A stretch of 64,000 nt of DNA from Neobacillus pocheonensis. Lineage in GTDB: Bacteria > Bacillota > Bacilli > Bacillales > Cytobacillaceae. The notes below the pieces were generated by a model that saw only the letters and a program-made list of their open reading frames with translations, was not told the DNA's origin and searched no databases. Position numbers and translations under genes: made by a program. How positions within the stretch are numbered: position 1 is the stretch's first letter; every line of letters begins with the position of its first letter. The stretch spans positions 582,501-646,500 of the forward strand of contig JAMQCR010000003.1 in NCBI GenBank assembly GCA_023702235.1, written 5' to 3'. This document shows, one piece after another, positions 46,433 through 55,198 of this stretch.

Positions 46433-46724
46433 GGAACTATAGATGAGATAAAACGGAACATGTAGGTTGAAGGTTTTTATGGGGGGAATAGTGTTAATGG
46501 TTGTTGGAGATTAAGCTTGAACTAGTATATGAATTGAAAATAAACACTCATGCGCTCGTAGGGGTATTTTTTCAAGGGAACTCCAAAAATGAGTCCTTTT
46601 TACTCCTATACAATATACTTTATTCCCGGAAATGTTCCTTTTTGGTGGGCGCAGAGAATTTTGTCAGAGATTGATTCAACATTTTTTTAAGAAATAAGAA
46701 AAAGAAAGGGGATTGTAAATCTTA

Positions 46725-46769
46725 AACAAACAACCCAGGGCTTATCTTGAATGCCACGGGTTGTTTGTT
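46725..46769. terminator. Strong hairpin in the gap before dispersed repeat copy 2
   Basis: AACAAACAACCC and GGGTTGTTTGTT form a perfect 12-bp stem with a ~21-nt loop. There is no long T-tract. No gene ends nearby. Confidence 0.5.
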
Positions 46770-46876
46770 AGCGATATAATATCGAAGCTTACTAGAGTTT
46801 TTACAAGCTTCACTCAAATGGTATGCAATAACTGCACGGGTAATTTTCGTTAATTCATTTCCAAGGTCCTGCCTTA

Positions 46877-47229
46877 TTTAATCAAACGTTTGATTGAAAA
46901 GGAAATTTAAATATAAACTTGTCGAGAAATGTAAGTTTACAAAGTTTTGAAGCAAATAAAAAGAAAAGGAATAAAATTTGCTCCACATGCCGACATTCTT
47001 TTTAGACAATTTGGTGGAAAATGCCTTTAAAATAAGGGCAACGGCAAATCTAATCAAACGTTTGATAAAAGAAGAAAATAGTCGATTCTTGTTAAGAAAA
47101 CATGTGTATAGAATCTGTTCTATGTGTTGTGGAAAATTGTAACTATTAAAGTGAATTTGGACTACTAATAATAAGATAAGGGTGGTAGGTTGATAGGTGG
47201 GGAATTGTAGAAATTGATAAAATTTCAAT
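46877..47229. repeat. Dispersed ~355-bp repeat, copy 2
   Basis: This aligns along its full length with 31085-31440. It begins TTTAATCAAACGTTTGATTG and carries the second TAATCAAACGTTTGAT at 47051-47066, at the same internal offset as copy 1. It lies 65 bp upstream of the damaged nuclease gene. Confidence 0.8.
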
Positions 47230-47293
47230 AATAAAAGCTTGAAAAATAAGGAATAGGCGATTCCACGAGCGTGGCATTTATGGGGGGATTATT

Positions 47294-48018
47294 TTGAGTA
47301 GCAAAAGAACAAAAAAACAACAAAGAGAACTAGAAGATGGTTTAAAAGGTTTCATTCTATTGGTTGCTGGGGCTTCCTATTTACGGACAAAGTCTTTTTT
47401 AGTGACAGGAATTTTTGTAGGTATTGCCATTATATTAATTATAGCTATAGCTGGGTATCAAAAAAAGAAGCGAAAAGAGCGGTTAAGAAATTCGGGTATT
47501 GAAGCTATTGATTCTATGGATGGTATTCAGTTCGAGTATTATCTAAAGGAACTTTATCTCTCTAAAGGGTTTGCGGCAGAAGTAACCAGTTCGAATGGTG
47601 ACTACGGTGCGGATTTGTTGCTTATCAAGGGGGAAAAAAGATTGTCGTTCAAGCAAAACGGTATTCAAAGGATGTGGGGATTAAGGCGGTTCAAGAAATA
47701 ATCGGTGCGCAGTCTTATTATAAAGCTGCTGAAGCTTGGGTTGTTTCGAATAGCTATTTTACAAAAGCAGCAAAGGAATTGGCTTAAAAAGGTAATGTTT
47801 TGCTGGTGGATAGGGACGAGTTAATAGATTCGATCCTTCTATTAAATCCAACTATACAGAAGCCAAGCACGCCACAGATTATTAAATCAGTTAGTATTAA
47901 CGATAATTCAACATGTAGTAAATGTGGCAGCCCAATGGTCTTAAGGACAGGGAAAAGAGGGGAGTTTTTGGGGTGCAGCAGTTTTCCGAAGTGTCGATAT
48001 ACGGAGAATGTGGGTTAG
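47294..48018 (+). pseudogene. Membrane-bound Mrr-like nuclease with zinc finger, frameshift and stop
   Basis: A TTG start after GGGGGG gives MSSKRTKKQQRELEDGLKGF, then two short hydrophobic segments (~18-60). A Mrr/RecB-like nuclease domain follows (MDGIQFEYYLKELYLSKGFA, SNGDYGADLLL, and after the frameshift VQAKRYSKDVG). The Asp and Q-x-K of the catalytic site are visible. A C-terminal topoisomerase-type C4 zinc finger (CSKCGSPMVL...GCSSFPKCRY) ends it. The frame breaks at ~47640 in a run of A, and an in-frame TAA occurs at 47785-47787. Two lesions of different type suggest real decay. Intact relatives act as modification-dependent restriction enzymes. Confidence 0.75.
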
Positions 48019-48357
48019 ATTGAAAGGGTGTGCGCTTGATTCAATGAGTAAGAGAAGAAGATAAGGGAAACTAGTAGCTATTGTCTGTATGGCACAAAAT
48101 TCCCGTGCCTATCCTTTCTTTGGTTTATTGTCAAAGTTGAACAACAGGATAAGAGGATTTCTTCCTCTAATAGATCCTCAACGGTTTCCCAAAACAACTC
48201 AACAGGATATCCTTGTCCGCATTGATTAATTCCTGAAAGAAGAAGCATTTAATATGTATGTGGGGGTATGGAGCTACGAAATCATGAGTGAGCGAACAAA
48301 AAGCAAATCGTAGGCATACTATGTATAAACCCAACAAAAAGTAAAGGATGTTTTTCT

Positions 48358-48579
48358 ATGCCTGCATTTACAGGTCCTGTTACAATAATAAATATAGCTG
48401 GATCAGCTATCGTCGAGTTTGGAGATACAGTTTTTATTTCTCCAAAATTCGCCACCAAAACCAACGCCGGTGCAGGGTCTTCAAATACGGGGGCTCAAAT
48501 CATAGTTAATAGTGGAATTAGTTCAACAGCCGCTGAACAATTAGCTTTAAATGACCAACCAATAGTTCGGGATAACTAA
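48358..48579 (+). CDS. GerPA/GerPF-family spore germination protein
   Basis: The 73-residue product MPAFTGPVTIINIAGSAIVE, FGDTVFISPKFATKT and so on has the GerPA/GerPF pattern: an N-terminal hydrophobic strand, FGD, SPK, then a Gly/Ser/Asn-rich stretch (AGAGSSNTGAQIIVNSGIS). GerP proteins help nutrients pass the spore coat. Here it is a lone gene, not part of the six-gene gerP operon, as several bacilli have. AAAGGATG precedes the ATG. Confidence 0.82.
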   Translation: MPAFTGPVTIINIAGSAIVEFGDTVFISPKFATKTNAGAGSSNTGAQIIVNSGISSTAAEQLALNDQPIVRDN

Positions 48580-48798
48580 TTGGTCTGCTTTAATCATTGG
48601 GTGATGAATTATTGTAAATGCTATTAATTAGAGAAATTTTTACGGGCATAATTTAATATGTATTTTGTACTCTCGGTTCCATCGGATGCCTGAATGCATT
48701 CAGCTGAAATAGTTACGTGTTTACCTACGTCTTGTAGTCGGTTCTTTCTGCACTTGAGATTGGTGGTAGAAATCCCGGCGATGAAAATGATGATATTC

Positions 48799-48838
48799 TA
48801 AAACAGGTGTTTCCTCTAAAAAGGATAGCACCTGTTTT
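48799..48838. terminator. Bidirectional terminator
   Basis: AAAACAGGTG and CACCTGTTTTT pair across a 19-nt loop, between the GerPA/F-type gene side and the end of the minus-strand membrane protein gene. Confidence 0.8.
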
Positions 48839-48840
48839 TC

Positions 48841-49701
48841 TTAGGATGGATTTTTAAAGGCTAATATTTGATTAGATAATCTTTTATCTATGAGTCCAAC
48901 AAGCAGGATAAGAAATAAGGATAAACAAACATAGTACATCTGGTCCCACGGTACGAGACTGTGAAGGATTCCAGTCTTTATAAGAACTTGATTCACTGTA
49001 TAAATAAATAAGCCTGTTAAAATATATTTTATCCACTTAGGTTTCCAGTTGATTTTAACCATTAGACAATAAAAAAGGCTAGCACATAAATAGTAAATTG
49101 CTGCGAAGGCAATGGAATCGCGACCAAGATTTTCAAACCATCCAGGGCGATAATATCGATTCAAGAAAAAGAGCATCGGAAGAATATGCAAACTGGCAGA
49201 AAGGGAGCCTGTGATTAAATAGAGCATCAAATTGTGTTTGAATCCTCTTGAAGGTAATGAAATCCATTTATAAAAAATCTTGGCCAAAGTAAAATAAACA
49301 GGGAGACCCAATCCGGTATATTCTAATCTCCACCAATTATGCGTATAGATATGAAGCTTTAAAAATAACCATTCAACCCCTACGAAAAATACTGAAAAAA
49401 AGGCCATCCAAATCCAGTTTAAATCGAATGATGCTATCAAGGTTGCGGTGACCGGTAGAGAAAATGCATTTGAGAAAAACGCCCCTAATTCACTGTCATA
49501 AAAAGAATTATGCTTGATAATATTGGGGTTATAATCATAGCTTCCTAAGAAATTAAATATGGTGGTCTCGATGATATAACCATACCCAACCATTGTTAAA
49601 TAAAGGAAGAGAGTTTTCGTGTTTCCTTCTTTAAATAGTATAAAACAAAATAATATCGTACTTGAGATAAGTAGAGCAAAAAACCAATATGAACTATGCA
49701 C
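48841..49701 (-). CDS. Polytopic membrane protein of unknown function (CBO0543-like)
   Basis: The product has ~286 residues with seven to nine hydrophobic segments and no soluble domain. Notable motifs are YGYIIETTIFNFLGSYDYNP, VEWLFLKLHIYTHNWWRLEY and QVLIKTGILHSLVPWDQMYY. These resemble the CBO0543 family of uncharacterised Firmicute membrane proteins. I place the start at a GTG (49701), because GGAGTG lies 6 bp upstream and the next residues enter the first membrane segment; ATGs at 49731 and 49791 lack ribosome sites. No operon partner. Confidence 0.65.
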   Translation of the reverse strand: MHSSYWFFALLISSTILFCFILFKEGNTKTLFLYLTMVGYGYIIETTIFNFLGSYDYNPNIIKHNSFYDSELGAFFSNAFSLPVTATLIASFDLNWIWMAFFSVFFVGVEWLFLKLHIYTHNWWRLEYTGLGLPVYFTLAKIFYKWISLPSRGFKHNLMLYLITGSLSASLHILPMLFFLNRYYRPGWFENLGRDSIAFAAIYYLCASLFYCLMVKINWKPKWIKYILTGLFIYTVNQVLIKTGILHSLVPWDQMYYVCLSLFLILLVGLIDKRLSNQILAFKNPS

Positions 49702-49890
49702 ACTGTTCACTCCGATAATAGCCGAATACATAAAGTCTGTTTTATTATATATTTTTTTATTATGGGAGATTCTCCAATTTTTATACCTCATTTGGATTCG
49801 TCACGGTGAACCTTATCATAAGTAAATGAGATTTTCCCTTACAAATAGCAACCTATTATGTCCCTGTTTACGGTAGGTACTATAATCACT

Positions 49891-50002
49891 ATTCGGACAG
49901 GCTAAGCAAATCGCAAATGATAGGCCAAATGCGAGGCTTATTCAGACAGGCCAAGCAGGAAATCGTAAATGATAGTCTGAATGCAAGACTAATTCGGACA
50001 GG
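49891..50002. repeat. Short intergenic repeats (ATTCGGACAGG family)
   Basis: ATTCGGACAGG or a one-base variant occurs at 49891, 49940 and 49992, ~50 bp apart, with related spacers (AAATCGCAAATGATAGGC and AAATCGTAAATGATAGTC). Another copy, ATTCGGACAGGG, is at ~54241. No coding frame. Confidence 0.6.
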
Positions 50003-50071
50003 GCAATTCATTACATCAAGGCTTATCTTTCGATTTCATTACTCAAGGTTTGAGACATTACTAGTAAAAAA

Positions 50072-50104
50072 AGGACTAGAAATCTATTTTTGATTTCTAG
50101 TCCT
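50072..50104 (-). terminator. Rho-independent terminator of the amidase gene
   Basis: AGGACTAGAAATC and GATTTCTAGTCCT form a perfect 13-bp stem 45 bp after the amidase stop. Confidence 0.85.
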
Positions 50105-50148
50105 AAACTTCACTTATTTAATTTTTATCAAACAGATTGAAAAATGAA

Positions 50149-52128
50149 TCAATAAGTTTCAAAGTACATATCAATACCGTCAGCAATTGCTTTAGCTTCT
50201 GTATTTTGATAAGAATCTGTAATTAATTTTTGACGTTCGCTTGGATTGGTAATATAACCAAGCTCTTGTAAAGTTGCAGGCATAGCTGATTCCCGTACGA
50301 CTGAAAATGTTTCACCAGAAGTTCCACGATCAATCGCACCTGTATAGGCAACCAGATTTTTATGAATTAAGTTTGCTAGTGTCACACTCTTTGAAATTCT
50401 TTCTGGATTCGTATCCATCCCAGCATTGATTTTTGATGGGTAATTTGGGTCATATTGATAATAATAAGACTCAACACCATTAGGGGAAGTATCCGGTGAC
50501 CCTGAAGAGTTATGATGAATGCTAAGGAAAATATCTGCATGTAAATTATTCGCCATTTGAGAACGATCAAGTAATGAAACGAAGGTATCGTCATTACGAG
50601 ACATATAAACTGTATAGCCACGGTCTACTAATAATGCTTGAACTTTTTTCGCGACAGCCAAATTCAAGTCCGACTCTCTATAACCACCGGCAGTTGCACC
50701 AGAATCAGACCCACCATGACCCGGGTCTAAAAATACTGTGAATGGTTGCTTGAACGATACAGTAATTTCAGGCAATGTTGTGACGCTGCCGTTCATTCCG
50801 GTTTCTCTGATCGAAATGGTATGTTTTCCAACGCTAAATTTGGTTGTGTCGAGAGCATAATGAAAGCCAGCATTCCCATTGTTGTATTCAGGAAAAGCTT
50901 TTTGGACATCCGTTCTCACATCTCCATAGGTTGCCTGACCTGCCACTGCACTGTCTACTACTATTTCTATTTTTTGTACTCCGCTCTCATCCAAAAACCA
51001 GCCCGACACATTTTGGGTCCCCTTAAATGTTGCACCAGAAACCGGATTGTCAACATACCCCTCGGCATTTGCAATCGTTATGGTACTTCCAGGCAATGTT
51101 GTGACGCTGCCGTTCATTCCTGTTTCTCTGATCGAAATAGTATGTTTTCCAGCACTAAATTTGGTTGTGTCGAGAGCATAATGAAAGCCAGCATTCCCAT
51201 TATTGTATTCAGGAAAAGCTTTTTGGACATCCGTTCTCGCATCCCCATAGGTTGCCTGACCTGCCACTGCACTGTCTACTACTATTTCTATTTTTTGTAC
51301 TCCGCTTTGATCCAAAAACCAGCCCGACACATTCTTTGTCCCTTTAAGTTTAGCACCAGAAACTGGATTATCTACATAGCCTTTGACATTTGCAATCGTT
51401 ATGGTAGTTTTAGGCAATGACGTGACATGGTTGTTTGCTCCAGTTTCTCTGATCGAAACGGTATGTATTCCATCACTAAACTTGGTTGTGTCAAGAGCAA
51501 AATGATAGCCAGCATTCCCATTGTTGTATTCCGGAAAAATCTTTTGGACATCTGACCTCGCATCGCCATAGGTCGCCTGACCTGCCACTGCACCGTCTAC
51601 TAATACTTCTATTTTTTGTACTCCGCTTTGATCCAAAAACCAGCCCGACACATTCTTTGTCCCAGTAAGTGTTGTACCAGAAACTGGATTATCTACATAG
51701 CCTTTTACATTTGCAATCGTTATGGTAGTTTTAGGCAATATCGTGACATGGTTGTTTGCTCCCGTTTCTCTGATCGAAACGGTATGTATTCCATCACTAA
51801 ACTTGGTTGTGTCGAGAGTATAATGATAGCCAGCCTTCCCATTGTCGTACTGGGGATAAGCTTTTTGGACATCTGATCTCGCATCGCCATAGGTCGCCTG
51901 ACCTGCCACCGCATTGTCCACCAATACTTCAACCTTGGAAACACCGGTTTTATCTAGAAACCAGCCATGTACCAAACTTTGTCCCTTAACAAGAGAATTA
52001 TTCATTGGTGTATCAATTATTCCTATCGGTCCCAAAACTGTTGATGCATACGCTAGAATTTTTACATGCAATAGCATTAAAATTCCTACCATCGCAATTG
52101 TTGCAACAATCTTTTTATTCAATTTCAA
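50149..52128 (-). CDS. Secreted N-acetylmuramoyl-L-alanine amidase with four ~107-residue repeats
   Basis: A TTG start follows GGAGGATAG (a second TTG two codons later is possible). The 659-residue product has a signal peptide (KLNKKIVATIAMVGILMLLH). Four tandem ~107-residue repeats (~35-455) follow, each with GWFLD-x-SGV-x-K-(I/V)-E, AGQATYGD-x-R-(S/T)-DVQK and HT-(V/I)-SIRETG. They look like Ig-like wall- or surface-binding domains. The C-terminal Amidase_3 domain (~460-655) has zinc ligands in FLDPGHGGSDSG, GGYRESDLN and FLSIHHNSSG, and the catalytic Glu in LQELGYITNPSE. It cuts peptides off peptidoglycan. The middle repeats are nearly identical in DNA, so copy number may vary between strains. 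Confidence 0.92.
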   Translation of the reverse strand: MKLNKKIVATIAMVGILMLLHVKILAYASTVLGPIGIIDTPMNNSLVKGQSLVHGWFLDKTGVSKVEVLVDNAVAGQATYGDARSDVQKAYPQYDNGKAGYHYTLDTTKFSDGIHTVSIRETGANNHVTILPKTTITIANVKGYVDNPVSGTTLTGTKNVSGWFLDQSGVQKIEVLVDGAVAGQATYGDARSDVQKIFPEYNNGNAGYHFALDTTKFSDGIHTVSIRETGANNHVTSLPKTTITIANVKGYVDNPVSGAKLKGTKNVSGWFLDQSGVQKIEIVVDSAVAGQATYGDARTDVQKAFPEYNNGNAGFHYALDTTKFSAGKHTISIRETGMNGSVTTLPGSTITIANAEGYVDNPVSGATFKGTQNVSGWFLDESGVQKIEIVVDSAVAGQATYGDVRTDVQKAFPEYNNGNAGFHYALDTTKFSVGKHTISIRETGMNGSVTTLPEITVSFKQPFTVFLDPGHGGSDSGATAGGYRESDLNLAVAKKVQALLVDRGYTVYMSRNDDTFVSLLDRSQMANNLHADIFLSIHHNSSGSPDTSPNGVESYYYQYDPNYPSKINAGMDTNPERISKSVTLANLIHKNLVAYTGAIDRGTSGETFSVVRESAMPATLQELGYITNPSERQKLITDSYQNTEAKAIADGIDMYFETY

Positions 52129-52463
52129 CTATCCTCCATTTATGCCTAGTCTATAAGCCTACTTTATAATACTAAAATTCTATTAAAATAAATATAAATT
52201 TTATGTCTATTTTTCATTAACATTACGTTTTTTAGAATCTGGTTAAATAGGTGAATGTTAAATTAATTCGCTTCGAAATTTGTCGAATAATGATAGTTTA
52301 TAGTTCGGGGTTAAGTGATAAAATGGTAGTGCTACTGAATCTGTGAGGGTGGTTGGCAAGGGAACCCGAGCCTAGGTTGCTTAAAGTTGGAGCCCCTCCA
52401 TTTATGGATGGGGAGCGTCAGTGTTATTTTAATGGAACCATCATGAAAGGAAGACCTAATAAA

Positions 52464-54011
52464 ATGTTTAAAGTGCAAAGGCTGAAAAAAATCATTTTTG
52501 AAAAACCTTATCTCTTTTTCTTGATTTATTCTTTTTTTATTATGTTATTTTTTACACAAACTTCCCCATTCTTTGCGATAAATGAATGGGTAGATTCTAA
52601 CGCTTTTTTCACTGTAGGAAAGGGGATGGCGAACGGACTTGCCCCCTATAAGGATCTCTTTGAACAAAAAGGACCTTTATTATACGGCTTTCACGCAATA
52701 GCCTATTGTATATCCCATACAACTTTTTTTGGTGTATATCTATTGGAAAGCATAGCGATGTTTGTTAATCTCTTACTTTCCTTTAAAATTTCTCGCCTTT
52801 ATTTGGCATGGATGCCTTCTGTTGTAGTTTCTCTTTTTTTGCCGCTTTTAATTTTAAATACGTCTGTATTTGGTCTTGGAGATAGTGCGGAGGAGTTTTC
52901 AATTCCTTTTTTACTAACCTTTTTATATATTCTTTTGAAACATTTTAAGCAAAATTCTGAATCCACTTTTAAATGGTCATTTTATATAATAAATGGCGTA
53001 TTAGTAGGATGTATTTTCTGGATCAAATATACCCTTGTTGGGGCATGGATTGGCTTTTATCTAGCGCTTTTATTCATTCTTATAGGGAAAAAAGCTTGGA
53101 AGGAATTAGTAAATGCCATTGTTTTTACATTTGCCGGTCTACTTCTTTCAAGTATTCCATGGTTCATCTATTTTGGAATCCATCATGCGATAAAAGAGTT
53201 AATAGATGTATATATAAAGTTTAATCTTATTACTTATGCTTCACAAACCAGTGTACCAGTAAAACTAGTCAATTCTGCGCTTATTTTTGGCAGGGCATTC
53301 AATAGTATTTTGGAAATTAAAATTATGTTTATCATTGGTATGATTGATTTTATGTTTACATGGAAATATTTCCAAAACAAAAATCAAAAATGGCTGCTTT
53401 TTAGTACGGTTGTTTTCCTCATTCTAGGGGTATATTTTGGGGGAAGGGATTATTCCTATTATTTTCTTATTATTACTCCTTTTGGATTGTTTGGGTTAAT
53501 CGCAACAGGGCATTTTATTCAGCGCTCCGTAAAACAGATTGATTTGTTGAATAAATGTAATTGGTTCACACTATTCATTATCGCACTAACCTCTTTTGTT
53601 CTTTGCTTTGGTTATAATTCACTTATAACTTATTCAAAATTATATAATAAGGCGCCAATTCCACAACAAACATTTGCGAAGATTATGGATCAGGAGCCTC
53701 ATCCTACATTGCTAAATTACGGGGCTTTAGATGGTGGATTTTACTTAGCAGCAGATATTGTACCAAATGTCCGCTATTTTGAAAGTCAAAATATTGACTA
53801 TAAACTTTATCCTGAAAATATGGACGAGCAAAATCGCTATATTAAAGAAGGAAAAATTCAATTTGTAGTAGTAAGATTGTTGAGCCCTATACCTTTAGAC
53901 CAAGTCCATATTCCTAATATTTCTGATCATTACCGGTTGGTTAGTCAACAAGACCAATTGATAGGAGGAGCAACAACTTACAGATACTTGCTTTATAAAA
54001 AGGTGAAATAA
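52464..54011 (+). CDS. Polytopic membrane glycosyltransferase-like protein (GT-C type)
   Basis: I choose the ATG at 52464, preceded by AAGGAAG; earlier in-frame ATGs (52443, 52407) have no good ribosome site, and the preceding DNA forms a hairpin (CCCCTCCAT/ATGGATGGGG). The 515-residue product has ~11 membrane segments and a C-terminal soluble domain (~420-515). An early loop, NEWVDSNAFFTVGKGMANGL then APYKDLFEQKGPLLYG, has the acidic residues after the first segment and the PYKD..E.KGPL pattern of ArnT/PMT-like lipid-sugar transferases. It probably moves a sugar from a polyprenyl carrier to a wall polymer or lipid. Substrate unknown. No operon partner. Confidence 0.7.
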   Translation: MFKVQRLKKIIFEKPYLFFLIYSFFIMLFFTQTSPFFAINEWVDSNAFFTVGKGMANGLAPYKDLFEQKGPLLYGFHAIAYCISHTTFFGVYLLESIAMFVNLLLSFKISRLYLAWMPSVVVSLFLPLLILNTSVFGLGDSAEEFSIPFLLTFLYILLKHFKQNSESTFKWSFYIINGVLVGCIFWIKYTLVGAWIGFYLALLFILIGKKAWKELVNAIVFTFAGLLLSSIPWFIYFGIHHAIKELIDVYIKFNLITYASQTSVPVKLVNSALIFGRAFNSILEIKIMFIIGMIDFMFTWKYFQNKNQKWLLFSTVVFLILGVYFGGRDYSYYFLIITPFGLFGLIATGHFIQRSVKQIDLLNKCNWFTLFIIALTSFVLCFGYNSLITYSKLYNKAPIPQQTFAKIMDQEPHPTLLNYGALDGGFYLAADIVPNVRYFESQNIDYKLYPENMDEQNRYIKEGKIQFVVVRLLSPIPLDQVHIPNISDHYRLVSQQDQLIGGATTYRYLLYKKVK

Positions 54012-54116
54012 GTGAGAATTGGACTCAAACTCTGGCGTATTTGGCAATAATTCAATAGAGAGCACTTTTGTTAAAGATTAAAAAGATAAAACTTTAGACT
54101 CTCATATTCAAAATTA

Positions 54117-54172
54117 AACCGCAACTATAACGGATACGGAGAAACCGTACCTTAAGTAGATGCGGTTTTTAT
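54117..54172 (+). terminator. Branched terminator
   Basis: AAACCGCA...TGCGGTTTTT forms the outer stem, and GGATACGG AGAAA CCGTACC an inner hairpin. It ends the glycosyltransferase-like gene's transcript. Confidence 0.7.
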
Positions 54173-54580
54173 ATTTATTACAATGAACCATATCAGATCT
54201 TTTAGGTTTTATGGATGGATGGAGCTTGAATGCAGGTTTCATTCGGACAGGGCGAGGCAAAGCCATCCTTCGACTCTTTTTTACTGCCTTTGGAGTCTAA
54301 AAGACTATGTTTAAAGAGAACAAGGCCATTTTAATCAAACAATTAAACATAGTGTATCCCTCCTCTTGATTGACATTTTAAGTAATCTGTACTGTTTTAA
54401 GAATTCAAAAGTCCTAGATTATATAGATAGAAATCTGCCCATACTAGTCTTACAGTTTAAAAAAGAGGGAGGTTACTTAATTGATAATAACCCACATGAA
54501 AACCCAAGACTAATTAAACTACTGGCCGTCCTAAGAGTGTAGATTACAATGATTTCTTTGATATGAAGGGGGAGTTATTA

Positions 54581-54766
54581 ATGAGCAAAGAAGTATTAAA
54601 TAAAATTATTGCTGTAAAAAAGATGGATTTAGAGGAATGTGAACAAGAACTTAACAATCGTTATTACCCTTCAATAGTGAGAATGGCAATGATGAACTAC
54701 ATTTCAGTCTTACAAACACAGCTAGATAAATATAGTAACGATCTTATTAATAGTGGGGAGGTTTAA
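54581..54766 (+). CDS. Small helical hypothetical protein (61 residues)
   Basis: The ATG at 54581 follows GGGGGAG by 6 bp. The product MSKEVLNKIIAVKKMDLEEC, EQELNNRYYPSIVRMAMMNY, ISVLQTQLDKYSNDLINSG looks like two amphipathic helices joined at NNRYYPS, perhaps a coiled-coil pair. No family recognised. The good ribosome site and acidic/basic balance argue that it is real. Isolated, with ~500 bp of repeat- and terminator-bearing DNA upstream. Confidence 0.6.
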   Translation: MSKEVLNKIIAVKKMDLEECEQELNNRYYPSIVRMAMMNYISVLQTQLDKYSNDLINSGEV

Positions 54767-54920
54767 ACCTACTGCTAAACGATAAGATGATGATTATTTA
54801 TTATGGAATGTTCAATTTTATTTACTGTAATTCCGCACTTGTCCATTCCGTTTTAGTAGCATGTACATATGTTAGTATTACCACCAAAACCAGTAGCATC
54901 AGCATAAAACATTACCTTCT

Positions 54921-54953
54921 AAAGAACGTTTGCTTGAATAGCAGACGTTCTTT
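54921..54953 (+). terminator. Rho-independent terminator
   Basis: AAAGAACGTTTGC and GCAGACGTTCTTT pair with one mismatch, 155 bp after the small hypothetical gene. Confidence 0.7.
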
Positions 54954-55198
54954 GCGTTTGTAAGCAAATCGCTGATTTTGTGCTGGAAGTTTTTTCGAGT
55001 GGTGCCCCAAAATTTATCGACGAAACGATTTTTCCACATTAGATTATGTTTTTGCTTCCAAAATCCTGTCCTTCCATTATTTATTAGTTGAATAAAAGCA
55101 AATAGGGTTGATTTTTAGTTTTATGAATATTATGATTTAATTAACAATTCGGAATGGGTGTTTCGAAAAACGGAACGATTTAAGGTGGGAAGAACTTG

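Noticed and set aside
46878..47228. 116-codon minus-strand open frame in repeat copy 2
   Set aside because: The equivalent frame in copy 1 (31085-31440) is broken into different frames, so there is no coding constraint.
48080..48251. Possible ~57-codon minus-strand frame (contains GYPVELFWETVEDLLEEE)
   Set aside because: No ribosome site and no recognisable family; may be a remnant but cannot be supported.
50746..51420. 224-codon plus-strand open frame with internal repeats
   Set aside because: Antisense shadow of the amidase's ~321-bp repeats; no ribosome site.
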